A DNA stretch of 64,000 nt from Flaviaestuariibacter sp. (GTDB lineage Bacteria > Bacteroidota > Bacteroidia > Chitinophagales > Chitinophagaceae), in the NCBI GenBank assembly GCA_025963645.1, contig JAOQAI010000003.1:1-64000 (forward strand), written 5' to 3'. Positions 53,027 to 60,989 of the stretch are shown here, piece by piece (the stretch's first letter is position 1; each line of letters opens with the position of its first letter). The position numbers and the translations under genes are program-made. Below the pieces are notes generated by a model. That model was not told the DNA's origin and searched no databases. It saw nothing but the letters and a program-made list of their open reading frames with translations.

Positions 53027-54064
53027 TTGGCGACGCCAACACATATCCTCGTTTTCCGTTTTTCAGCACTGGGTGATGTAGCGATGACGGTACCGGTCAT
53101 TAAACTGTTGCTGCAACAGTATCCACATCTTCAAGTTACCTATGTGTCCACTGCTTTTGTTGCGCCCTTGTTTGCCGGCATTGAGCGATTGCATTTTCAT
53201 GTTATCGAGCCAAAGGGGAAGCATAAAGGCTTTAGAGGCCTGTACGCTTTAAAGAAGGAGCTGCGCCAACACCACTTTGATGCTATTGCGGACTTGCACA
53301 ATGTGCTGCGTACTCAGATCCTCCGTTCCTTTTTTCTGCTGTCCGGTAAAACAACGGCTGTTATTGACAAGGGTCGAAAGGAGAAAGCGGAACTAACACG
53401 GGTGAATGGTAAAGTCTTGCGACCACTAAAATCCACCTTCCAACGCTATGCGGAAGTATTTGCAGAACTAGGTGTGCCGGTAAATTTACATGGTGATATA
53501 CCAAAGCAAAAAATGCCAGAAGATGGTAATGTTGCGAAATCAAGTGGAAACGAACGATCAATTGGAATTGCCCCTTTTGCCAAGCATGCCGAAAAGACTT
53601 ACCCTCCGGAAAAAATGCAAGAGGTCATTGCACTTTTAGTAAAAGAAAAAGAGCTGAAGATCTATTTGTTTGGAGGAAAGGAAGATGCTGCTACACTCAA
53701 TAGCTGGGCGGCTGTGTCACCGCAAATAATTTCTGTAGCTGGCGCCATGCCCTTTTCAGAAGAATTGGGCCTGATCTCTCGTATGGATCTGATGGTTAGT
53801 ATGGACTCGGCGAATATGCACCTGGCTTCTTTGTTTGGTGTGCCCGTTGTTTCTATTTGGGGATCTACGCATCCCTTGGCAGGCTTTTATGGCTGGCACC
53901 AAGATCCGAAAAATATTGTGCAGGTGGATCTGTATTGTCGCCCCTGCTCCGTGTTCGGCAACCGTAAATGCTACCGGGGCGATTTGGCCTGCCTGCATTC
54001 CATCAACCCCGTCACTGTATATGACCGGATTGCGCAGCAACTTTATAAGCAGCAAACTTCTTAA
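53027..54064 (+). CDS. family 9 glycosyltransferase (heptosyltransferase-like)
   Basis: A 345-residue GT-B enzyme of the heptosyltransferase family, which adds heptose or similar sugars in the cell envelope lipopolysaccharide core. Start is TTG at 53027, right after the DUF4254 stop, giving MATPTHILVFRFSALGDVAM, the proper family start; no ATG exists nearby upstream. Motifs: RFSALGDV (~11-18), FAKHAEKTYPPEKM (~182) and the C-terminal donor region MDSANMHLASLFGVPVVSIWG (~256-276). Overlaps the convergent MgtC gene by four bases. Confidence 0.92.
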   Translation: MATPTHILVFRFSALGDVAMTVPVIKLLLQQYPHLQVTYVSTAFVAPLFAGIERLHFHVIEPKGKHKGFRGLYALKKELRQHHFDAIADLHNVLRTQILRSFFLLSGKTTAVIDKGRKEKAELTRVNGKVLRPLKSTFQRYAEVFAELGVPVNLHGDIPKQKMPEDGNVAKSSGNERSIGIAPFAKHAEKTYPPEKMQEVIALLVKEKELKIYLFGGKEDAATLNSWAAVSPQIISVAGAMPFSEELGLISRMDLMVSMDSANMHLASLFGVPVVSIWGSTHPLAGFYGWHQDPKNIVQVDLYCRPCSVFGNRKCYRGDLACLHSINPVTVYDRIAQQLYKQQTS

Positions 54065-54693
54065 AAATCCAGTTCCTTTACTGATGGGTGATGCAGGATT
54101 CTTTTTGTAAATTGGTTGTGGTTCTTTTCTTTCCCATGAACAACCCAAACCCCTATAATATCATCGCCGCGCTTCATACGTTTCATTCGCTTATACTGAA
54201 GGTTACATTCCACAAAGAGGTTTTCATATTCCTTTAGCAGGTCTTCTTTATAGCTGCTTACGATCCGGTATGTATTGGTTTGATTTATCTTTTCCATCCA
54301 GGCTTCGAGCTTGGTCAGAAAAAGAAGTGCGGCAAGGATAAGCACCGTAGAAATAGCCACAATAAAATAGAGCTTATCCGCAATGCCCATACCCAGCGCC
54401 GCCGTGGCCCAAATAGTTGCCGCCGTAGTAATGCCGTTGATGCGGTTGTCGCTCCGGTAAATAACACCAGCGCCTAAAAACCCAATGCCTGTAACGATAT
54501 TAGATGCAATGCGGTCATTGGTAGAGCCGCTTATATAAATACCAAAAGTGGTGAAAAGATAGGAGCCAAGGCAGATAAGGATCATGGTGCGGAAGCCCGC
54601 CGATTTGCTGCGAAACTCCCGCTCGGCTCCAATGAGTCCGCCTACTATGACCACCATTAATAATTGTTCCAGTAATTCGATTGTTGAAGGCAT
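54061..54693 (-). CDS. MgtC/SapB family membrane protein
   Basis: A 210-residue membrane protein with five predicted helices at ~9-130 and a soluble C-terminal domain. MgtC-family motifs: GLIGAEREFRSKSAGFRT (~19-36), GIGFLGAG (~70-77) and the TTAATIWATAALGMG segment (~90-104). Family members help survival at low magnesium or in hosts, partly by acting on ATP synthase or ion homeostasis; here the role is not known. The C-terminal end converges with the glycosyltransferase gene by a four-base overlap. Confidence 0.88.
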   Translation of the reverse strand: MPSTIELLEQLLMVVIVGGLIGAEREFRSKSAGFRTMILICLGSYLFTTFGIYISGSTNDRIASNIVTGIGFLGAGVIYRSDNRINGITTAATIWATAALGMGIADKLYFIVAISTVLILAALLFLTKLEAWMEKINQTNTYRIVSSYKEDLLKEYENLFVECNLQYKRMKRMKRGDDIIGVWVVHGKEKNHNQFTKRILHHPSVKELDF

Positions 54694-54768
54694 GGGTTCG
54701 TTAAGTTGATTAGTTGAAGGGTTGAAAGTTGATAGGTTAGCTACTGATTATTCATTTCTCATCACTCA

Positions 54769-56658
54769 CTATCCCACGATCTCACTTAGCTCCAGCCACC
54801 GCATTTCTTTTTCATCAATAAGCGAATTAATGACACCAATGCGTTCGGTGTGTTGCTGGATCTTTTCGTAAGGCAATGAACCATCGCTTAACTTTTCCAC
54901 CAGTCCTTTCCGCTCATCATCCAATGCTACGATTTCTTTTTCCAGCATTTCATATTCACGTTGCTCTTTAAAAGATGGCTTGCGTTTTTCTTTTGGTGCT
55001 TCCGCTACTGGCGCTTGAACAACCGGCTTCACTTCTTTCTTTGGTGCAGCCGATTCTTCCGCCGCTTCTTTCTTCTGCATTTCGCGGAATTGCGAAAAGT
55101 TGCCGGGAAAATCACGAATGTCTCCACCGCCTTCAAACACAAAAAGGTGATCGACAAGGCGGTCCATAAAATACCGGTCGTGACTGATCAATATCAAGCA
55201 GCCAGGGAATTCAAGAAGGAAATTTTCCAGCACGGAAAGGGTAGGGAGATCGAGGTCATTCGTCGGTTCATCGAGTATCAAAAAGTTCGGGTTGCGAAAT
55301 AGAATAGATAATAAATGCAGCCGCCGCTTTTCACCACCACTCAATTTGCTGACGTAAGTATACTGCTGTTCCGGTGGGAAAAGGAACAAGCTTAAGAACT
55401 GTGAGGCGCTTAGAGACGCACCATTTGCTAACGGAAAGTTCTCCGCGATATTCTTTACAAATTCGATCACCCGCAGGTCTTCTTTTATCACGAGCCCGCC
55501 CTGCGAATAATTGCCAAAAACCACGGTATCTCCAATGTTAACCTTGCCGCTGTCCACCGGTTCCAGTTGCTGCAGGATATTGATGAACGTTGACTTTCCA
55601 GCCCCATTTTTTCCCACGATCCCAATGCGGTCGCCCTTTTTAAATGTATAGTCAAAACCTTTTAGTAATACTTTTTCGCCATAGCTTTTATGCACTTTTT
55701 TCAGCTCCGCAATCTTACCACCCAGGCGGCTCATCTTGCTTTGCAGTTCAAGCTGCTGCTCCGCCAGTTGTTGCTTCGCTTTCTTTTCTACTTCATAAAA
55801 GGCATCCTGCCGGCTTTTGCTTTTCGTAGTGCGGGCTTTGGGCTGCTTGCGCATCCATTCCAACTCTTTGCGGTAAAGATTGCGGGCCTTGTCTACGCTG
55901 GCGATTTCGCTTTCTTCCCGTGCAGCTTTCTTTTCTAAAAAATTCGCATAGTCGCCCTTGTGCGTATAAAGCGTTCCATCTTCTATCTCCCAGATCTCTT
56001 CGCAAACGGCATCTAAAAAGTAACGGTCATGCGTTACCATCAGGAGCGTGGTATTTTCTTTATTGAGATAATGTTCCAGCCACTCCACCATTTCCACATC
56101 CAGGTGGTTGGTCGGTTCATCCATAATAAGCAGCACATGCTTGTGCTCGAAGCCAATATCGATAAGCGTTTTGGCAAGGGCTACCCGCTTGCGCTGGCCG
56201 CCACTGAGTGTGCTTACTTTTTGAAGGAGGTTCTTGATATTTAGCTTGGCTAATATCTGGTGCACCTTGGCTTCAAAATCCCAGGCGCCCAGTTCATCCA
56301 TCAATCCCAGGGTGCGGTTGATCTCGTCGGCATCTTCGCTTTCCAGCGCCGCTTCGTAATCTTTAATCACATTGATCACCGGGTGCTTGTGATCGAAAAT
56401 GTTATCCAGCACCGAAGCGGTATCTTTCAGTTTCGGGTCCTGGTCGAAGAAGGCAACATCCACATCCTTATTGATCCAGCAAGAGCCATTGTCCGGCGTA
56501 TCCAGTCCTGAAATGATCTTGAGTAAAGTTGATTTGCCCGTACCGTTGCGGGCTACCAAGGCGATCTTATCGCCTTCTGAAATATGAAACGAGAGGTTCT
56601 CGAAAAGAGGCTTTATTCCGTATGACTTCGTCAAATCTTTTGCTGACACATAATGCAT
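54769..56658 (-). CDS. uup: ABC-F ATPase, Uup type
   Basis: A 629-residue ABC-F protein with two ATP-binding cassettes and no membrane part; ABC-F proteins act on stalled or stressed ribosomes, and Uup is linked to DNA transposition stability and ribosome rescue. Cassette 1: Walker A ARNGTGKSTLLK (~35-46), signature LSGGQRKR (~150) and Walker B LLIMDEPTNHLD (~170-181). Cassette 2: Walker A GKNGAGKSTFIN (~345) and signature LSGGEKRR (~440). The C-terminal coiled coil (~555-629) is the Uup-type tail. The start at 56658 fits the MHYVSAKDL start; the in-frame ATG at 56715 would lie in the repeat upstream. Confidence 0.9.
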   Translation of the reverse strand: MHYVSAKDLTKSYGIKPLFENLSFHISEGDKIALVARNGTGKSTLLKIISGLDTPDNGSCWINKDVDVAFFDQDPKLKDTASVLDNIFDHKHPVINVIKDYEAALESEDADEINRTLGLMDELGAWDFEAKVHQILAKLNIKNLLQKVSTLSGGQRKRVALAKTLIDIGFEHKHVLLIMDEPTNHLDVEMVEWLEHYLNKENTTLLMVTHDRYFLDAVCEEIWEIEDGTLYTHKGDYANFLEKKAAREESEIASVDKARNLYRKELEWMRKQPKARTTKSKSRQDAFYEVEKKAKQQLAEQQLELQSKMSRLGGKIAELKKVHKSYGEKVLLKGFDYTFKKGDRIGIVGKNGAGKSTFINILQQLEPVDSGKVNIGDTVVFGNYSQGGLVIKEDLRVIEFVKNIAENFPLANGASLSASQFLSLFLFPPEQQYTYVSKLSGGEKRRLHLLSILFRNPNFLILDEPTNDLDLPTLSVLENFLLEFPGCLILISHDRYFMDRLVDHLFVFEGGGDIRDFPGNFSQFREMQKKEAAEESAAPKKEVKPVVQAPVAEAPKEKRKPSFKEQREYEMLEKEIVALDDERKGLVEKLSDGSLPYEKIQQHTERIGVINSLIDEKEMRWLELSEIVG

Positions 56659-56672
56659 GGCGCAAAGATAAC

Positions 56673-56704
56673 ACCTCACCCCCGCCTCTCCTAAAGGAGA
56701 GGAG
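56673..56704 (+). repeat. CCTCTCC-type palindromic repeat, copy 1
   Basis: A CTCACCCC lead followed by CCTCTCCT-AA-AGGAGAGG (56685-56702), a perfect eight-base stem. It lies 15 bases upstream of the uup start. A partner in inverted order lies at 56822-56850. Such GC-rich palindromic repeats with a TAAA/TTTA centre occur between genes in many Bacteroidota. Confidence 0.7.
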
Positions 56705-56821
56705 CCCCTATTCACAAAGGCCAGCTTATTTAACGATAACTACAAAGCCCTAACAGTTTTTATGTCAGGGCTTTTAATTTCTATAATACTAACTGCACTA
56801 TCCGGTTTTGTGCTTTGGCAG

Positions 56822-56850
56822 TTCCCTCTCCTTAAAGGTGAGGGTGAGGT
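56822..56850 (-). repeat. CCTCTCC-type palindromic repeat, copy 2 (inverted)
   Basis: Reads CCTCTCCTTAAAGG then TGAGGGTGAGG, matching copy 1 on the opposite strand. It ends two bases before the csbD-family stop codon, so it may end that transcript. Confidence 0.6.
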
Positions 56851-56852
56851 CT

Positions 56853-57044
56853 TTATTTATCCAACCCTTTCAGCCAGTCGATCACCCCTTCACGGGTCTT
56901 GCCCAATTTCGATTGCAGGCGACCATATAATTCTTCGTCTTTGCCTTCTTCGTGGCGCAGATCATCATCAGTCAGGTCGCCATGGGCCTGTTTGGCTTTC
57001 CCTTTTAACTGGTTCCATTTGCCTTTTAAATCTAAGCTGTCCAT
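56853..57044 (-). CDS. CsbD-family small stress protein
   Basis: A 63-residue highly charged protein of the CsbD family, usually induced by general stress. The conserved core [23 protein letters not shown] (here residues ~7-29) is clear, and the C-terminal half has the Gly/Lys/Arg-rich [11 protein letters not shown] segment. Function is unknown in detail. The gene lies just left of a palindromic repeat at its stop. The 213 bases upstream to 57257 hold nothing else supportable. Confidence 0.9.
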   Translation of the reverse strand: MDSLDLKGKWNQLKGKAKQAHGDLTDDDLRHEEGKDEELYGRLQSKLGKTREGVIDWLKGLDK

Positions 57045-57243
57045 AATATTATTTTAATTGAAGTGTTGAAAATTGTGTGCCAAGCCCTTGCCTTAATGAG
57101 AGCTTAAAACGATTGAGAATTCTTTTATAGGTAAGTGTCCAAACTTAAAGTAGTTAGTCCACGCAGGAAAAGGAGATGAAAAGAGAGCCGCAGAGATTAG
57201 TTTTACTTCTATAAACTTGGTTGCCACAACAAAAGCTCACCGA

Positions 57244-57280
57244 CCTAAGTTCCCCCTTTAGGGGGACAGGGGGTTTGGCA
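57244..57280 (+). repeat. C5TTTAG5 repeat, copy 1
   Basis: Thirty-seven bases with core CCCCCTTTAGGGGG (57252-57265) then ACAGGGGGTTTGGCA. The stop codon and last five codons of the minus-strand lipid kinase gene lie in it. Inverted copy at 59216-59248, same-sense copy at 59359-59394. Confidence 0.85.
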
Positions 57281-58154
57281 ACATCATTTTCAGAACGCCC
57301 GGTAAAATACTGGCTTTCACTTCCCTTGTCTTGCCCCGGTACTCACCATCCACTTGAAAATAAGCTTGCTTGCGAGTGGTCAGTGTAGCTTCTTTTGTTT
57401 TAAAGATCTCGATCTTCTCCGGGTCAAAAGATTTGTTGGTGAGCAGGGCTTTGCCGATCTCCACCAGGTTTAGCCGGCGTAGCACCACCACTTCAAAAAA
57501 GCCGTCCGAAACATCGCCCTGTGGATTGATATTGGCGCCGGTGCCGTACTTGCGGGCATTGGCCAGTACGACCATATAAGCGTTCCGCCTTTCAGTGCCC
57601 CCATCTGTTTTTATCGTCACCTTCATTTTCTGCTTTTCATACAGCACCCGGAAGACCGCTCGTCCGTAACCCCACATGCCACGCCCCTTTGAGCCTTCAA
57701 AATACTTCACCAGCATAGCGTTCAAGCCAATATCTGCCAGGTGAATGCAGCTTTCTTCGCCGTTTATCTTAATCAGGTCTATAGCTTGCTCCCTGCCATT
57801 CACCACTACATCCAGTGCCTGCAGTACATCTACCGGAACTCCCAGTTCCCTTGCCATGCCATTTGCAGATCCCGCCGGGATAATGCCTAAAGGCAGGTTG
57901 GTTCCTTCTACGATCTCGGCCACTAATTTCACCGTGCCGTCACCGCCTACTGCCACCACCCGGTCCGGCTGCACACTTTCTATATGATGCTTGACGGAGG
58001 CCTCATCCGAATCGCCATTCAGGAGAAAAAACTCCATACTGTGCGGTGAGGTTTTGAAATACTCACGGATAGTGGTTTCCCAGTTTGTTTTTTCCTTGCC
58101 GCCCGAAACGGGGTTGATGATAAACAGTAATTTTAGCTGGCCTTCTTTCTGCAT
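57258..58154 (-). CDS. diacylglycerol kinase-family lipid kinase
   Basis: A 298-residue soluble kinase of the DAGK/YegS family, which phosphorylates diacylglycerol or a similar lipid to a phosphatidate using ATP. Motifs: INPVSGGK (~16-23), the catalytic GGDGT (~69-73), GSANGMAREL (~94-103) and the C-terminal VDGEYR (~275). The start at 58154 is chosen over 58181 because the N-terminal MFNHHSSSY adds nothing to the family. Last residues ...NPLSP are read through a genomic repeat. The neighbouring divergent gene encodes the enzyme of the opposite reaction. Starts of the two are only 12 bases apart or overlap. Confidence 0.9.
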   Translation of the reverse strand: MQKEGQLKLLFIINPVSGGKEKTNWETTIREYFKTSPHSMEFFLLNGDSDEASVKHHIESVQPDRVVAVGGDGTVKLVAEIVEGTNLPLGIIPAGSANGMARELGVPVDVLQALDVVVNGREQAIDLIKINGEESCIHLADIGLNAMLVKYFEGSKGRGMWGYGRAVFRVLYEKQKMKVTIKTDGGTERRNAYMVVLANARKYGTGANINPQGDVSDGFFEVVVLRRLNLVEIGKALLTNKSFDPEKIEIFKTKEATLTTRKQAYFQVDGEYRGKTREVKASILPGVLKMMLPNPLSP

Positions 58155-58166
58155 GTAACTACTTGA

Positions 58167-59234
58167 ATGATGGTTGAACAATCTATTGTAACGGCGCCCC
58201 CTGCCGAGACTAACCCCGGCTTACGGTCAAGAATCTACCGGTTCTTCGGTATCACCCGGCAAATTGTAATAAAAGTGTACCACGGCTATGGGCACGCCGA
58301 CCAGCTGGTAATCTACGGTCAGGTCTTTCGGCAAAGCCCCTTGCCACGGAGGCGCTTCCGTAAGAATGTATTGAACAATACCTGGGCGCTGCTCCGTCTT
58401 TTTATGGTGAAACCTTATCCGTTGGCTAAGCTACAGACTGAATGGCAAGGACGAAAACTTTTCACGGAAGCCGACAAGGATGGCTTTTTTAAATTTGAAT
58501 GGAAGGACGAACCGCCGCTGGAACAAGGCTGGCACGAGATGACAGTGCAGATGATCAGCGACAGGGGAGAAGCTATTGAAGGTAAAGGGCAGGTCTATAT
58601 TCCTTACACCACGCAATACGGTTTTATCTCCGATGTAGACGATACCTTCCTCATCTCCCATTCCGCCAATCTGCGCAAACGGCTGTTTGTACTCTTTACG
58701 CAGAATGCCCGCAGCCGCAAACCGTTTGAAGGCGTGGTAAAGCATTACCAGTTGCTAGCATTGGGCAATACTACCGCCGCTGCACCGAATCCTTTCTTCT
58801 ACGTTTCCAGCTCCGAATGGAATCTCTACGATTACTTGCTGGAGTTTGTTCGGGTGAATGAACTACCGCAGGGGGTCTTCCTGTTAAATGTTTTAAAGCA
58901 ACTAAAACAGCTTTTGAAGACAGGGCAGAATAACCATGAAGGAAAATTTACCCGCATTGTTCGCATCATTCAAAACTACCCAAAGCAGCGCTTTGTATTG
59001 TTGGGCGATAGCTCCCAGCACGATCCCTACATCTACGAGTCCATCGTGAAGCATTTTCCGGCGCAGATCCATGCCGTTTACATACGTGATGTGTATAAGA
59101 AGAACAAGGCGAAGGTGCAGGAAGTGATGGCGAATATAGAAGCCTCCGGTGTACCGGTCTGTTTTTTCGAGCATAGCCAGGACGCCATTTCGCACTCCAT
59201 GAAGCTGGGGCTGATAAACCCCCTGTCCCCCTAA
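58167..59234 (+). CDS. App1-family phosphatidate phosphatase
   Basis: A 355-residue soluble protein of the App1/DUF2183 family, a HAD-type phosphatase that dephosphorylates phosphatidate to diacylglycerol. The catalytic motif SDVDDT (155-160) gives the nucleophile Asp156 and acid Asp158; FFYVSSSEWN (~208) and LLGDSSQHDP (~284) supply the Thr/Ser and Asp of later motifs. Its last residues INPLSP come from a repeat copy, mirroring the kinase next door. It shares a start region with the divergent kinase gene. Activity on phosphatidate is expected from the family, not shown. Confidence 0.88.
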   Translation: MMVEQSIVTAPPAETNPGLRSRIYRFFGITRQIVIKVYHGYGHADQLVIYGQVFRQSPLPRRRFRKNVLNNTWALLRLFMVKPYPLAKLQTEWQGRKLFTEADKDGFFKFEWKDEPPLEQGWHEMTVQMISDRGEAIEGKGQVYIPYTTQYGFISDVDDTFLISHSANLRKRLFVLFTQNARSRKPFEGVVKHYQLLALGNTTAAAPNPFFYVSSSEWNLYDYLLEFVRVNELPQGVFLLNVLKQLKQLLKTGQNNHEGKFTRIVRIIQNYPKQRFVLLGDSSQHDPYIYESIVKHFPAQIHAVYIRDVYKKNKAKVQEVMANIEASGVPVCFFEHSQDAISHSMKLGLINPLSP

Positions 59235-59248
59235 AGGGGGAACTTAGG
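59216..59248 (-). repeat. C5TTTAG5 repeat, copy 2 (inverted)
   Basis: The reverse complement of copy 1 over ~33 bases. It contains the stop TAA (59232-59234) and last codons of the App1-like gene. Confidence 0.85.
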
Positions 59249-59358
59249 TCCGAGAGGTTTATTTATACGCAGTTGTTCTTTTAGAAAGATTAAACACATG
59301 GAAGAAATAATTACGACGCTAATTCAAAATAGTGGCTGAGATGGGTAGAGCACATGCG

Positions 59359-59394
59359 CCTAAGTTCCCCCTTTAGGGGGACAGGGGGTATGGC
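59359..59394 (+). repeat. C5TTTAG5 repeat, copy 3
   Basis: Same sense and nearly the same sequence as copy 1, but between genes: CCTAAGTTCCCCCTTTAGGG start, then GGACAGGGGGTATGGCA. It lies 110 bases after copy 2 and 39 before the next start codon. Confidence 0.85.
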
Positions 59395-59432
59395 ATACGT
59401 TTTTAGTTTGTTTTTAATCTTAATCAATCGTT

Positions 59433-59936
59433 ATGGAAAAAAACCTGCAGAGCGAAGAGGCCTTGAAAAAATTTAAAAAACTGGTGGAAGAGATACGCAC
59501 TTGTATGTTCATCACCAACAGCGAAACCGAAAACGACCACACCCGCCCGATGTCCACTACCGAGGTGGAGGACAACGGTACGCTGTGGTTCTTTACCGAT
59601 ATACGTTCCATTAAAGTAGAAGAAGTGGCTACCAGGCGGCAGGTGCACCTTACCTATGCCCACCCCGGCAAGGAAAGCTACCTGAATGTGCGGGGAAGCG
59701 CATCCGTGGTAACAGACCGCCAGCTGATCAAAGACAAATGGACGCCCTTTGTAAAAGCCTGGTTCCCGAACGGACCCGAAGACCCGAACATTGCCCTGCT
59801 GAAAGTGGAGCCCCAGCAGTGCTACTACTGGGACAGCGAAGCGGGTAAGATGGTCAATTTTATCAAGATCGCGTTGGGTGCCATTACGGGCAGTGCTAAA
59901 GTGGCCGAAAGCGCGGAAGGAAAACTGCATCTCTAA
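59433..59936 (+). CDS. pyridoxamine 5'-phosphate oxidase-like stress protein
   Basis: A 167-residue split-barrel flavin-binding protein of the general stress protein 26 type. Seen: the RTCMFITNS strand (~21-29), the RPMST flavin-binding motif (~38-42), LWFFTDIRSIKV (~50-61) and the KAWFPNGPEDPNIALLKV stretch (~106-123). It is probably an FMN- or F420-type oxidoreductase or flavin binder; substrate unknown. A terminator follows. Its C-terminal AITGSAK recalls the AITGFAK of the next gene's product. Confidence 0.87.
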   Translation: MEKNLQSEEALKKFKKLVEEIRTCMFITNSETENDHTRPMSTTEVEDNGTLWFFTDIRSIKVEEVATRRQVHLTYAHPGKESYLNVRGSASVVTDRQLIKDKWTPFVKAWFPNGPEDPNIALLKVEPQQCYYWDSEAGKMVNFIKIALGAITGSAKVAESAEGKLHL

Positions 59937-59954
59937 GTAAAGCAGCATAAAACG

Positions 59955-59984
59955 AAAGGTCGTGTCGTCACTGGCACGACTTTT
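59955..59984 (+). terminator. terminator after the stress protein gene
   Basis: GTCGTG (59959-59964) pairs with CACGAC (59975-59980), extended by A/T pairs on both sides, then a T-rich run. Stem is interrupted by one bulge. Confidence 0.7.
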
Positions 59985-59999
59985 CCTTTTTTACAGGGT

Positions 60000-60602
60000 A
60001 TGGAAAAAGAGGATTTGGTACCACAACAGGAGACCGGTGCGCAAAGCAATACGGAATCCGTGCGCGGCTTTGAGACAAGCGAAGCCGCTGCCGATTTTTT
60101 TAAGAAGCTAAAAGTCCGGTTGCTAAATGTAGATGACTGGCATACGCTGTCCGGCAAAGCCACCGCAGACTTTTGTTTAACGGACAATAGGGGAGAAGAA
60201 GTGAACCGTCCCGTGCGGCAAGGCGATCATTTTAAAATAGATATTCCCGGCCCCGGCACGGCTACCGGCGAAGGCTACGATTGGGTGCAGGTGGAAAGCA
60301 TAAAAGAAGAACGAACGGAGGACGGCGAAACGCTGGCAATACAGGTGCGGCCCGCCACTAATCCCTTAAACGACAAACCCGACGTTGCCCACTTTTTTTC
60401 AGAAGAAGCCACTTCCTGCTTTATGGTGAAGCGCGAAGGAACGACCATCACTGCCGGGGTATATGGGCGAAATGAAAAGCCGAACACTGGTGCGGAAGCT
60501 TTGCTGGATAAGGCGCGAAATGTAGCGGTGGCTACGGGTGCTATTACTGGTTTTGCAAAGCTGCAATGGAAAAGCTTGGTGGAGGGGTTGGTGCGGGATT
60601 AA
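60000..60602 (+). CDS. hypothetical protein, 200 residues
   Basis: A soluble 200-residue protein without signal peptide. Residues ~20-45 form a helix (SEAAADFFKKLKVRL), the centre is beta-rich and polar (FKIDIPGPGTATGEGYDW, ~72-90), and the end carries a helix with KARNVAVATGAITGFAK. I do not recognise a family, though the plan resembles Bacteroidota hypotheticals found near stress genes. It begins 63 bases after the flavin-binding stress protein and past a terminator, and overlaps the next, convergent gene by four bases. Confidence 0.75.
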   Translation: MEKEDLVPQQETGAQSNTESVRGFETSEAAADFFKKLKVRLLNVDDWHTLSGKATADFCLTDNRGEEVNRPVRQGDHFKIDIPGPGTATGEGYDWVQVESIKEERTEDGETLAIQVRPATNPLNDKPDVAHFFSEEATSCFMVKREGTTITAGVYGRNEKPNTGAEALLDKARNVAVATGAITGFAKLQWKSLVEGLVRD

Positions 60603-60892
60603 TACAGGAACAGCAATGTCACCGTCAACAGCCAAAAAAGCAAAGCAACGATGTAATATATCCGGAAGGCTTTAGCACCTCTAAGTGTCACCATGATAAG
60701 CGCAGCCGGAAGGCCTGCTAACAACAGCAGCATGGGGAAGGCAGCCATTTCCGAAATAGCCCCGATAAGCGGATATTCATAAACGTCCTTAATCACATAA
60801 AGCGTAAGGATATAAAATAAAAGAACCGCTATACCCAGCACCAACAGCAGCTTGGCAAGCCCGGGCTTTTTCCAGAAGGAGGTTGTGGTCAT
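60599..60892 (-). CDS. small membrane protein, 97 residues
   Basis: A 97-residue protein with three predicted membrane helices (~13-33, ~45-65 and ~72-95) and a basic start (MTTTSFWKKPGLAK). The start at 60892 is favoured; a longer frame from 60961 has no sign of being translated. No family recognised. It converges with the upstream hypothetical by four bases. Confidence 0.68.
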   Translation of the reverse strand: MTTTSFWKKPGLAKLLLVLGIAVLLFYILTLYVIKDVYEYPLIGAISEMAAFPMLLLLAGLPAALIMVTLRGAKAFRIYYIVALLFWLLTVTLLFLY

Positions 60893-60989
60893 GGCTTTGA
60901 TGATTGGAATAAAGATACAGATCCGTGTATATTTATTGTTTGTAGTGACAATAAACTTCAAAACAATGCCAACCGTTTAAGCCGATCAC

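Noticed and set aside
59424-59948. Minus-strand 174-codon frame fully opposite the flavin-binding stress gene
   Set aside because: Mirror of a recognisable family on the other strand.
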